Of a stretch of DNA of 64,000 nucleotides, positions 50,359-60,515 are shown in pieces. Source of the DNA: Climacium dendroides (Eukaryota; Streptophyta; Bryopsida; Hypnales; Climaciaceae); contig OX467090.1 of NCBI GenBank assembly GCA_950106755.1, forward strand, positions 2,294,001 through 2,358,000, written 5' to 3'. A program made the position numbers and the translations under genes. The stretch's first letter is position 1, and every line of letters begins with the position of its first letter. The notes under the pieces are model-generated. The model did not search any database. It was not told the origin of the DNA and saw only the letters and a program-made list of their open reading frames with translations.

Positions 50359-51100
50359 GTGTTTCCGGACACGGTAAGCATCCGGACGGTGGATCTAGCC
50401 ACTCGTCATCCAAACCCAGGGATCCCGGAAGGGGCACTGAACGGTTTCCGGATTCTTCCGGAACCCATCCGGCACTAGTGGCCGGACCGGACCTATAGTC
50501 CGGAGTAGTCTGACGGAGAGAAAGTGAATGCTTAGATTGGGTTATCCTATAGATCTATAAACCTCAAGTCCTCGTGGGAACGATTCCGGAGCGGTTTACT
50601 CTAAGTGGGCCTTTGGTGTGAATTAAGGGCTAATTGAAGGAATACTGGTCCGACTAATCGCTACAATTGTATACAAAAATATTCTAAAATCATTTTTGAT
50701 TGGACCACATCAGTTATAGTGCATTGTCCTTATAAAGTTAATTCTACAACAATGCATCCATTGGTCTAAAACTGTCTCATAGATGATAGCATGGCCACTG
50801 AGGTACATTCTAGGTGGCCTCAATAGCTTCCTCTAAGCCATTGGAGCCTTTTTCTTCCTATTGTCACTTAGCCAAACACAATGTTCAAAGTGACCATTTA
50901 CAAAATGCATCCAAACATTCAATAGTAGTGAGCCCTTTTAGTGACTCAAGACTGGAGATTGTAGAGAATCTTTGTCTAAGCATGTTTTCATACAATAGTT
51001 TTGGAATAGGTAATGAAAAGCTAGAGTAGATAGTTGGTGCAAAAGAACTAAGCTAATTGATATGTAACATCCCCCCAAGCAGAAAGGTGGGGTCCCAATT

Positions 51101-51432
51101 TTGGAAGTAGGAGTACAATATAGAATGGTGGAGTTCTATACTCCACTTTTTGGTCTTCACTACACAAGGGGCCTGCTCCATTTATTTTGGCATGTCAAAT
51201 TGAGCAAGCTATAGTAGCCATGATTTGACATAAAATCCTTCCATACAAGACAAAAGTTCAAATATTCATCCTCGGAGACATATTGCATAGTAGTTTGCTC
51301 TCCAATGAGTATTCTTGGAAGTGGGAATAAACAAAGGACGGTAGGGGGCCCTACTCTACCCTCTAGTCTTCATCACATAAGGGCCCACTCACTTTATTTA
51401 GGCACATCAGATTGAGCAGGCCACAGTAGCCA
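51101..51432. repeat. Diverged ~212-bp tandem duplication in the 3' part of the gypsy element
   Basis: The block running from TTGGAAGT(A/G)GGA through 'ggtcttcactacacaaggggcc' and 'ttgagcaagctatagtagcc' near 51101-51220 recurs at 51313-51432. Scattered substitutions separate the copies. It lies between the PHD-finger stop and the candidate polypurine tract, so it is probably part of the retrotransposon's 3' untranslated region. Confidence 0.75.
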
Positions 51433-51911
51433 TGCTGTTGTGTCACTCTACATCATTTATAGGAAGTGTCGTAAACTACAAGCACTAGAACATACATACA
51501 TGCTCACAAGCAAATCCACACTACAACAAGGCATTGAATGAACAACCATCCAATTGCCCCCCTAGCTGAGTAAAGCTCCCTTGCAACTTAGCTAGCAACA
51601 AAAGTTAAATGAAATAAATTCCACTACACTCACTATATAATCAATATGTTGAAGAAGATAGTTCATAGGCCTCCATCCATTTGTAGTATTGAATCAATCA
51701 TAAGTGAAGGGATAAGTTGGGTGCAATGGAGCCCCATCCTCAATCGCTTCCAACATTGTAGTTGGACTCCACAAAATCTTCATCCAAGCTTCAATATCAA
51801 GAACCATTGCTCATACTCCAACATAAAATGTCACAAGTGACTATATGTCCTATCAATAAAAAAACCCATCAGTAACCACTTGAAAAAGTAGTATCAACTG
51901 ATCATTTTCTA

Positions 51912-53170
51912 CAACGGGGACAAGTCCAGCCTCTAGTAGGAAGAACAATCAAGGGTGGTCAAAGACATGCCATGTGCCAACCTCGCTGACACAAATTACA
52001 TAGCAACATAGTTGTAGCACCCTTACTCTCCCCACATACAAAACATTTGTATCTAGGTGGAACCACTGCCAACTTTGGATCTACAGTCCTTTCAATTGGC
52101 AAATGATAAGGAGCGCAATTTTTGGTGTTGTCTTTGCACTCCTGTCCATCTTTTCCCTTCAAAAGAAGAACTCCACTAGGCAAAATGGCCTTGACTCTCA
52201 AAACGGTCCGCCCTGCCCGAACATCCAAGGTTGTTGGTGTCTCACGTTGCAAATACACGTAATCTCCAACCTTGAACCGTCGAAGTTGAGGCCTATAAGC
52301 CCCACTTCTAATGCGCGCATATTTGAGAGTATCTCTGTATTGCGCTATCGCCAAGTTCTCCATAGCCATTGGCATGGCCCTTTGAAAATACTTAGCTCGA
52401 TCCTGTAGCACCTCTGTCCAAACTCCAAGGTCATCCAAGTCTACTACTGGATTCAATTTCTCCCTCAATGCTGACGGTAACATTGGCTCTCTACCATACA
52501 ATAGGTGATAAGGGTTATAAGATGCAAGAGATGCCTGTCGACTAAAATGATAGCTCATTGCTATCCACGGCAACTTCAAATCCCAATCACAGTGATTGCC
52601 TGTCAACAATCCGTACTTGCACAAACCACGCTTGACTACCTGAACCACCCTCTCTGCCAATCCACCAGCCTCTGGGTGGTTCCTTGATGTTGTATGGTGA
52701 TCAATCAGAGCTTTAGTGCAAAGCTCCTCAAATGCCCCAAGAAACTCTCTTCCTTGGTCTACCAACACCTCAGTTGGAGCTCCAAATCTAGCCAACACAC
52801 GGTCAAGGAATGCCGCTACTGCCAACTCCGTGGAATTTTGTGATAGTGCGACCAACTCAATCCACTTGCTGAAATGCTCTACTATCACAAGTACATACTT
52901 GGCCCCTCGTGATGTAGTCATTAATGGCCCAGCAAAATCAAGACTCTACCTATAGCCCAATCCCATGATTGGTAAAGGCCATAGTTGGGGAGTTAGAGTG
53001 TTGAAGCTTGATCTAATTTGATCACAGACTTCACACCTCCCCACATAGGTTGCTACCTCTTATTGTATGCCCATCCACCAATATAATCCACGTATCATAG
53101 AATATGTACGTCGTACGCCAAAATGACCCAACTCTTTATGAACTTATCGTATCAATTGAAGACGTTGGTC
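51912..53170 (-). pseudogene. Gypsy integrase with C-terminal PHD finger
   Basis: Integrase inserts retrotransposon cDNA. The HHCC zinc domain (HKELGHF ... CEVC) lies at about 53020-53150. The catalytic core has LDFAGPL (first Asp), VDQGREF (second Asp) and LAERVVQ (Glu), the last two 34 residues apart. A KVGDYVYLQ block lies in the C-terminal domain. A complete C4HC3 PHD finger ends the protein: CFVC, CNLC, WHMAC, then GWTCPRC. PHD fingers often bind histone H3 tails, so this could guide integration or chromatin choice. Breaks are TAG 52946-52948 (a Trp is likely ancestral), TAA in the zinc domain and TGA 51959-51961 inside the PHD. Frame homology continues to TGA near 51912. Confidence 0.85.
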
Positions 53171-53395
53171 TAGTCTAGGAACAACCCTCCGAGTTCCATC
53201 TGGCCACCTACGAAATATAAAGCCATCCTCCCAATGAAACCTAGGCAAATGATGGGCTACTCGGTCTCTTTCTTGAAATGTGATATTAGATAGAAACTCC
53301 CCATGCTGAAGACAATGTAGAACCCCTTGGTCTTTTCACATATTAGTGGTAACTTGAAGTCCTCCTCCATTTAAGTCTTCATCAACAGCATCCAA

Positions 53396-54942
53396 TCAAG
53401 TCTCTCCTAAATCTTGGCTAGATCTTCCTTCCATCCATGCCAAATAAGATGAAGCATGCCATCTTGGAACTGCCTCTTGATCACATGTGCTATGCCATCG
53501 GGCACCAATCAAATCTTCCTTCAAGGGACTTGGATTGCGGCTCAAGCCATCAGCATCCAAGTTTTGCAAGCCCGCCTTGTGAACTACTTCAAAATCGTAC
53601 TCTTGTAGCAGTAAGGCCCACCTAGCAAGCTTCCTTGTGAGTTTATCAGATTCCATCAACCATTTCAAAGGTTGATGATTAGTTACAAGTGTAAAACTTT
53701 GGCCATAAAGGTATGGATGGAAATATACAACCGCCCACACTACTACTAAATCTTCCCCCTTATAAGATGAATATTTGGCCTCTACATCATTGTTGCTTCG
53801 TGAAGCATACGCAATGACATATTCCTTGCCATCATCATCCTTTTGAGTCAACACAGCTCCAATTCCTAACATACTCCAATTTGTATGGAGTTGGAAAGGT
53901 CGTTGAACATTAAGCCTCCTCAACACTGGTGCTGAACCAAATGCTCCTTTCAAAGCCTAAAATGCTTTTTTTTAATCAGGGCCCCACATCCATTCTTGAT
54001 CAGCTCGAGTCAATCGAGTCAATGGTTTGGCTAAAAGACTGAACCCACGAACGAATCGTCGGTAATAGTTTGCCAGTCCCATAAAGGCTCTCAACCTTGA
54101 CACATCTTTAGGAATGGAAATCCTCTTCAAAGCTTCCATCTTTGCCTCTTGTACTCCCAAGCCTCCTGGTGTAATCATATGGCCCAAGTAAGGCAACTAA
54201 TCATGAAAGAATTTACACTTCCCATGATATAAGTAAAGACCCCAAGCTTGCAGCCTCTCAAAGACTTGCTGCAAGTGTTTTACATGCTCCTCCGGTGTAT
54301 CACTAAAGATAATCACATCATCTATATAACACCGAGCAAATGGAAACTTCTTCAAGACTTGATCCATCACATGTTAGAACTCCGCTAGGGCGTTTTTTAA
54401 GCCAAAAAGTAAGAACTTCCAATAGAAAAGCATATCTCTTCCATCATCATCTACTCTCTAAAATGCCGTCTTCACCCTATCTTCTAGTCTCAATGGTAGT
54501 TGATGGTACCTGACCTCAAATCCAAAGTACTAAAGACTCTTAACTTTTCAACTGCATCAAATAACTCCTTAGGTGTTGGCATGGGATATCGATCAGACTT
54601 TGTTTTCTTATTAACAAGACAGTAATCTCCACACATCCATTTCTTTGTTCAATTTCCAAGAACACCTTTCTTGGCTGGCATCACTGTGGCACATGCATAC
54701 TCTCCATCTCAGAATTTTACCAATCCGGCGTTCAAAAGTTCTTTGCACCTCAGTTTAACCCCATCTTTTTCCGAAATGTTGAGCCTATATGGGTGTCTAA
54801 ACATTGGATGATCATCCTCCAATTGAATTCTCACAGGCTTGCCTTTATAACTTTCCAAATTATTGAGTTTGAACGCAAAGCAAGCGCTATACGAGCGTAT
54901 GAATGCTCGCACCTTTCGTACCTTTGCACTAATGAGTCCCAT
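53396..54942 (-). pseudogene. Gypsy reverse transcriptase and RNase H region
   Basis: RT: GLISAKVRKVR through HPYRLN and EKDGVKLRCKELLNAGLVKF is the N-terminal region. LDLRSG (motif A region) and ARCYIDDVIIFS (YxDD catalytic motif, about 54310-54340) follow, then LPYLGHMITPGG. RNase H (53396-53953): GIGAVLTQKDDDG, YVIAYASRS, GEDLVVVWAV and NLDADGLSR. Two acidic residues expected in the RNase H active site are Asn here (HTNWS and VTNHQPL where the family has TD and TDH). Several stops and frameshifts lie in 54200-54700. This explains why the element cannot replicate. Confidence 0.85.
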
Positions 54943-54979
54943 CACTACAACAAAAGTAGTGTTTTATGATTGCAAAATA

Positions 54980-55600
54980 TGACTACAGTGAGTTGTAAAA
55001 TCAAAAAATATTACTCACACAAAAATCACTGTAGATGACTCAGAATATGATTGACTCCAATAGTTTAAAAGCAATCGCTTCAAACATTAGTCATATTGGT
55101 AGTCATATGGATTGAAGGATATAAATACCCATATTTAGCTATAGTATGTCATTATGATGTATACTTTGACTATCATAGGGGGTCTTGATTTTTTCTTGAG
55201 TTGCCCGGGAAAACCAAAAAATCCTATGTGGAATATGACTATAGTGAGTCATATTTTTTGATGACATGGAATATGACTGTAATGAGTCATATTTTGCAGT
55301 GATGTGAAATATGACTATGATGAGTCATATTTTGCAGTGACATGAAATAAGACTCTTCTAAGTCATATTTTGTAGTGATGTAAAATATAACTGCGGTAAG
55401 TCATATTTTTTATGACACGGATTATGACTACAGTGAGTTGTATTTTTTGTTTATGTAGAATGTGACTGCGGTGAGTCATAATTTTGGATAACATGAAATA
55501 TGACTACGATGAGTCATATATTTGATTGATGAGGAATATGACTACGGTGAGTCATATTTTTTAGTAACGTGAAATATGACTTTTCCCAATCATATTTTAC
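54980..55600. repeat. Subterminal array of AATATGACTA...GAGTCATATTTT units
   Basis: About a dozen units of roughly 40-50 bp each contain TATGACT(A/G) followed by (T/C)(A/G)GTGAGTCATATTTT and a 'gatgacatg' spacer. Each unit is itself partly palindromic (TATGACT / AGTCATA). The same words return at 57280-57660 near the other end. This is typical of CACTA transposase-binding regions. Confidence 0.85.
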
Positions 55601-56020
55601 ACATATTTTACACCTCATTTTAAAAATGATGTGTAAAATATCATATTTTACACATCATTTTAAAAATGATTTAAAAATATCATATTTTACACATCATTTT
55701 TAAAATGATTCAAAAATATCATATTTTACACATATTTTACAAATATCATTTTTGAATGATGTGTGAAATATGACTTTTGAATGATGTGTAAAATAATTCT
55801 TTTCACTCATATTTTTTGATGATTTGTAAAACGACTATGTGTAGTCATACATCAACATAATTTAGTAGTTAAGTAAGAGAATCCATTTAATTAAAAATGA
55901 ATACATATGATTTCTTAAATGGGCAAAAATTAATCACATTAAAAAGTTAAATACAAGAAAAAATGTGATTTTTTTCAATAACATTTATTAATTACTAACA
56001 CAAAATATATCACAATGGCT

Positions 56021-56023
<3 letters not shown>

Positions 56024-56072
<49 letters not shown>

Positions 56073-56087
56073 TTTTTTTTTTTTTTT
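56024..56087. repeat. (TA)23 microsatellite followed by a 16-T run
   Basis: Uninterrupted TA repeats run from 56024 to 56069. A short spacer and a run of 16 T (56072-56087) follow. The site is likely highly polymorphic. Confidence 0.95.
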
Positions 56088-56399
56088 CACATACTTGTAG
56101 AACCTATATTCCAATAAAAATGTAAAGATGTTACCTCTTTTGTATTGCAAATAGCCTTCAATAACTTCATTTCAACCTCCAATGCCTACATGTATAAACC
56201 AAAAGGTTAGTTTTCAATAAATGAACAATATAATTCAAACTTCAAAAATTTAAAGCACTACAAAATATATAGACATGTTTAAGATAAAAAAATTATAATC
56301 ATTATATATTCAAAAATTATAAATAACAAAAAAAAATAACAATGATGATAGAGGGACTAAGAAGTAAAAAGTAGCAAAAACTAAGTGACATTATGATTG

Positions 56400-57240
56400 C
56401 AAAATATGATTAGGAGGTAAGAAGAAGAAAAACCTAAAATGGAAGAAAAACAAAAGTTAAAAGGCAAGAAGAAGCGAAATCTAAGATGGAAGAAGAAGTA
56501 AAACCTAAGATGGAAGAAGAAGCAAAAGCTAGGAGGCAAAAAGAAGCAAAATCTAAGAAGGAAAAAGGAGCAAAACTTAAGAAGGAAGAAAAAGCGAAAT
56601 CTAAGAAGAAAGAAGAAATAAAACTTAAGAAGGAAGAAAAAGATAAATCCAAGAAGGAAGAAGAAGCAAAACCTAAGAAGCAAAACTTAAGAAAAAAAAA
56701 GAAGAAAAAAACTTAAGAAAAAAAAAGAAAAAAAAGTTAAAAGGCAAGAAGAAGCAAAACTTAAGAAAGAAGAAGAAACAAAAGCTAAGTAAGAAGAAGA
56801 AGCAAAACCTAAGAAGCAAGAAGTAAGGAGCAAGAAGAAGTAAGAAGAAGTAAGAAGAAGAAAAATCTAAGAGGCAATAAGAAACAAAACTTAAGAAGCA
56901 ACAAAAACAAAAAAGAAGGAACAAAAAAGAAAGAAGAAGAAGCAAAAGCTAAGTAAGAAGAAGAAACAAAACCTAAGAAGCAAAAATTAAGAAGGAGCAA
57001 GGAGGAACAAGAAACAAAACTTAAGAAACAACAAAAACAAAGAAGGAACAAAAAAGAAAGAAGAAGAAGCAAAAGCTAAGTAGGAAGAAGAAGCATAACC
57101 TAAGAAGCAAGAAGAAGTAAGAAAAACCAAAAAGAAGAAAAACCTAAGAAGTAACAAGAAACAAAACTTAAGAAGCAACAAAAACAAAGAAGAAGAAAAA
57201 AAAAGAAAAAAAAAGTGGCAAAAAAAAAGTGGCAGCTAGG
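56400..57240 (+). repeat. ~840-bp purine-only-like tract coding Lys/Glu repeats
   Basis: The plus strand is almost entirely A and G, with AAGAAG, GAAGAAGCAAAA and CCTAAGAAG words. One frame (56486-56714) reads as KEEAK-like repeats with no other content, and the opposite strand reads Phe/Leu/Ser-rich. I interpret it as an expanded (AAG)n-derived tract within the CACTA element and not a gene. Confidence 0.8.
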
Positions 57241-57670
57241 GTTTCAAAACCCTAAATTAGTGGCAACTACAAAAAAGTGACTTTCAAAAAATATGACTAC
57301 AAAAAAATTCTACGTGGAAAAATATGACTAGGTACTTTCTAAACATATTCCCTACCCAAATTGTTTTTGGGTTGCCCTAAAAAAAATCTTACTATCATGG
57401 AGATGCGATTGCAAAATATGACTAAAGAAAAAATTTGACTAGAAAATATGACTGGGCATTCCCTAAATATGTTCCCTACCATTCTCTATGAAGTATTTTG
57501 GTGTTTCCAATGGCCATATACTATACGGCCATGATGTGTAAGGCTAAAAAATGACTTGTAGTTATATTTGCAGTAATGTTTCTTTTACCTTCAAAAATAT
57601 GACTACAAGCAATCACCAGTCATCTTCAATTATAATTTTGCAGTCATAAAATACTGCCATTGTTGTAGTG

Positions 57671-58057
57671 CATGCCTATGTCCATCTCCCAATCCTTGTC
57701 AATTGGTAAGATGATTTCTTCTTTTAGAGACCCTTTTGATGGTGTTGGCACCACCTTTGATTGCTAGTTGGAAGAACTTGCACCATTGCCCTTGTCTAGG
57801 ACAATAGATACATCATCACCCTTTGCCATTCCAAATGAATCACCTCTATTAGTACCAATGTTGGTACCATCTATAGAATGAGGTGATGTGACGAGATATG
57901 GGTCCTCTTTTGTAAAAAACACATTCTTGAACTTCTCTGTGGCATCTTCCATTTCCAAATCTTGAGCCAAAACTGCCAATACACGTTGTCCTCGTAGCTC
58001 ATCTTCTACAAGCCACTCCACATTATTTTAGGTTCTTCTCTTCTCAAGTGCTTGGTT
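57671..58057 (-). pseudogene. Gypsy pol linker between methyltransferase and RT
   Basis: The minus-strand frame contains EWLVEDELRGQRVLAVL, KFKNVFFTKEDPYL and, after one stop, GSLKEEIILPIDKDWEMDIGM. It then meets the CACTA insertion and resumes as the RT N-terminal region. No catalytic motif is visible. It is separated from the methyltransferase frame by two stops near 58030-58057. Confidence 0.6.
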
Positions 58058-59350
58058 TCAAGCTTGTTGACTGTCATGCCATGCCTTGGCATCTAAAGTA
58101 GTTATCTTCTCCACCACTAGAGGTACATTACTCTTTGCCCCCTGGCCTGAAGCATCTGCCCCCAGATTGCCTTCAAGGCCAAGTTTCTTGTGTCGTTGAG
58201 CTGCTAAGCATACTCTAAGAAACCAAACCATAAATGTGAGGTCCATGGCTTGTCCAAGGCATTGACGTCGTTGAGACTCTGTCAAACCCAGTCCACAAGT
58301 GATACCGGTAGGAAAATCCATAGCACATTCCCGCTCAATAGCACATGGCTCCTCCAATCTCATAGAAGTGTTGTCAAACACCAAACCCGGTCCGCCATTG
58401 CAAAAAACAAAAGACTGAGGATAGCTCATCAAAGTAGGAAATGCAAATCATAGCATCCCTACATGATTGATTATAGCCAATGGTAGTTGATCTTCTTGCA
58501 TCATTGTTTGGGCAAATCGGCCCTCTTCCAAAATGTCATCAAGAAGTCTGCGGTCTAGACGATTGATGTGATGTAATGCCGCTGAAACCCCTCAAATGTG
58601 AGCCAAATTGGTCCACTTCCATTGTAAGCGATGGGCGTAAGAACCAAGAGCTGCAGCATCTATTGCAATTGGCTCTCCAAGGTTCTGACATACCACCTTT
58701 GCATTCCCATGAACTTGGGCTCCAACATCTCCCAATGGAGGCACATTTTCAAGAACATAGGCCACACTTGTGACTTGATTGCGTTGCCACCAATGCAACA
58801 ACCGCAAGAGCTCCCAAAATAAATTTGAGCATGGGTCTTGGAGTCCTTGGTAGTAACCAGCCTGAGAATGTCCTTGACAAGGCCATCCAGCCATTACAAG
58901 GTCCACTTTGCCCAACCTTAGAAGATCTTCTTCTCCAATCAAGGTAATGTCCAAAGGAGCTCAAGACATACAACCTTGGATTGCACTTGCAGATAGTTGC
59001 TTTGAATATTGCATCCTCAACTGTTGCAAATGATGTTTGGCTGCTCTACTGACCACAATGTTATTTTCTACATATGTATAACTCCGTATGGACAATCTTG
59101 CTTCCAATACTACAGCTAAACCAGTACCAAGTCTAGTAAATAGTTCTATAAGAACTATGCCCTCATGATCATCATGAAGATCCACAGGCTGTTGTAGAGG
59201 TAGCAATGTGGATTGTGGCTGCCAAAGATGATGGTCTACTCCGTCCACCAACTCATGGCATTTTTCAGCCAAGTCTTTGGGTGAAATCCATGGTAGTGTG
59301 GGATCCTTGGGATGTCTTACAAACGGTTTGAATTCACCTTGTGTTTGCAA
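58058..59350 (-). pseudogene. Retrotransposon-borne C5-cytosine DNA methyltransferase
   Basis: C5-methyltransferases transfer a methyl group from S-adenosylmethionine to cytosine. Motif I is IELFTRLGTGL (59117-59149), with YTYVENN as the motif II region. Motif IV is AGWPCQGHSQAG with the catalytic Cys at 58877-58879. Motif VI is LENVPPLGD (Glu 58748-58750). The motif VIII region is YAHRLQWKWTN, where an expected second Arg is Gln. DFPTGIT and QRRQCLGQAMDL form the motif IX-X region (about 58238-58310). The order is canonical, not permuted as in plant DRM. The frame is continuous except for TGA stops at 58961-58963, 58592-58594 and 58448-58450, each one change from CGA (Arg). It sits between the protease-like and RT regions of the gypsy element and is inferred to have been part of its polyprotein. 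Confidence 0.9.
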
Positions 59351-59900
59351 ATCTAACTATGGAGGTGAGTCTGTAGCAGACATATTCCCCTCAAGCAGCA
59401 AATCTCCAGTCGCAAACCATTCCGCAATGCATCCATACACTTCCACCAAGCCCTCAACCACGCCAGCAGAAGCACCAAAGATGACAAGAATCACTTCCTT
59501 CTGTCTATCTCCTTGTGACCACCCTAGTTGAAACCATGTTTCCTCAGTCTAAGAATCATGACCAAAACCAATGGGGTACAAAGCTTGTTGCTCTAATAGA
59601 ATGTCATAGCTAGTAGCACTTATAACCACACACCTTATAGAGATGTGAATGTATGCATCAGTGCCACTTTGAACTGAAGTCGTAGTGGCTCTTTGATCAG
59701 TCCCGTAGGTTGCTCTGTGCCCTCAAGTGATGTTGCTATATTGAATGGACATGGGTCCAAATCACTAGAAAGAAGTCCCAAACTTTGAATTGACTACTTT
59801 GAAATCAAAAGACATGACTAGAATTGGCCAAACGTACTACTCTTGGCTTGACTTGTAAATGCTCACGGGTTGCTCAAGCTAGTATTGTTGCCAAATAGCT
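59351..59900 (-). pseudogene. Retropepsin-like remnant of the gypsy element
   Basis: Minus-strand frames carry DLDPCPFNIATSLEGTEQPTG, then (after a shift) TDAYIHISIRCVVISATSYDILL and EQQALYPIGFGHD. These resemble the C-terminal half of retroelement aspartic proteases (a 'SATSYDVLLG' type block). The expected D(S/T)G catalytic triad is not visible, and several stops and shifts occur. The assignment rests on resemblance and on position between gag and the methyltransferase. Confidence 0.45.
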
Positions 59901-60515
59901 TGTGGAATCCTCTACATCACTTTCAACAGTTTCTCCACTTGAATTCAAGCTGCTATTGAATTCTGCTTGTGAAAGGGATTTCTTTGGCCACCCCTTCCAA
60001 CATCGCAAAGCATCTGCTGCTGCCTTGGCAGCATCTTTCATTGTGCCTTATTCACCATCAGCCAAAGAAGACTCTTCCATCTCTCTCATGGCCACATTGG
60101 CAGGCGTTTGAACTGTGCCTCGCATAATCTTTCCCGCCATATGATATACGACAGCTGCATCAAAATTTCCTCTTTGCAATTGAACCCTTAAGAACAATAG
60201 AACCTTCAATAGTTTACAAGCCAAACTCTTCACCATGTCTCCCTCTTTTGCTGAATCTCTTTCACTAGAAATTGTTTTAAGGGATGGTCCACTCACCACA
60301 TCTGCCAGGCCAAATGGCAATGGCAATCTTAATTGCCCAATACTATCAGAAGCCCCTTGGTGGCGCACATGAGGCCTTTCTTGGGTGGCCAAGTTTTTTT
60401 TCCACCATGGGTGCAACTGGCAAAGAGCTACCTTGTGATCTAGTAGCCACTGCTACAACCACTTCACCAAGTGCACCGTACTCAAACCTATTTGATCCAG
60501 ACTTTGAGCTAGAAG

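Larger units (their letters stand above)
46953..50690 (+). other. GC-rich, CCGGA-rich island of distinct origin
   Basis: Composition shifts sharply from surrounding AT-rich DNA. CCGG and TCCGGA words are extremely frequent from about 47090 to 50600, in both the coding and non-coding parts. The left edge begins TGTTGTGGGA and has a short inverted repeat (GTGGGA...TCCCAC, 46958-46975), as some plant LTRs do. I found no second copy, primer site or target duplication, so its boundaries are compositional. It holds the 665-codon frame below, about 1.2 kb of unexplained 3' sequence, a GA microsatellite (50334-50358) and an 18-bp palindrome. Confidence 0.5.
54943..57670. mobile_element. Non-autonomous CACTA transposon, 2.73 kb, CAT target duplication, inside gypsy pol
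   Basis: The left end reads CACTACAACAAAAGTAGTG, and the right end reverse-complemented reads CACTACAACAATGGCAGT. Both continue into TTTTATGA(T/C)TGCAAAAT, giving about 45 bp of terminal inverted repeat. CAT flanks both sides (54940-54942 and 57671-57673). The host pol frame continues across it (DIGM then GLISAK). Subterminal regions (54970-55600 and 57280-57660) are packed with ATATGACT(A/G) and AGTCATATTT words. The interior has a (TA)23 run and a purine-rich Lys/Glu tract. No transposase is present. Confidence 0.92.

Noticed and set aside
54980..55600. Regularly spaced partly palindromic repeats that look CRISPR-like
   Set aside because: Units are diverged, spacers are not unique sequence, the host is a eukaryote, and the array lies exactly in the subterminal zone of a CACTA element.
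56381..57187. Long Phe/Leu/Ser-rich minus-strand frames resembling membrane proteins
   Set aside because: They are the complement of the AAG/purine tract and contain no motif beyond the repeat.
58058..59350. Reading the methyltransferase as a free host gene (CMT, MET1 or DRM)
   Set aside because: There are no introns, no host-type N-terminal domains (BAH, chromo or UBA), and retroelement gag and pol lie directly on either side on the same strand.
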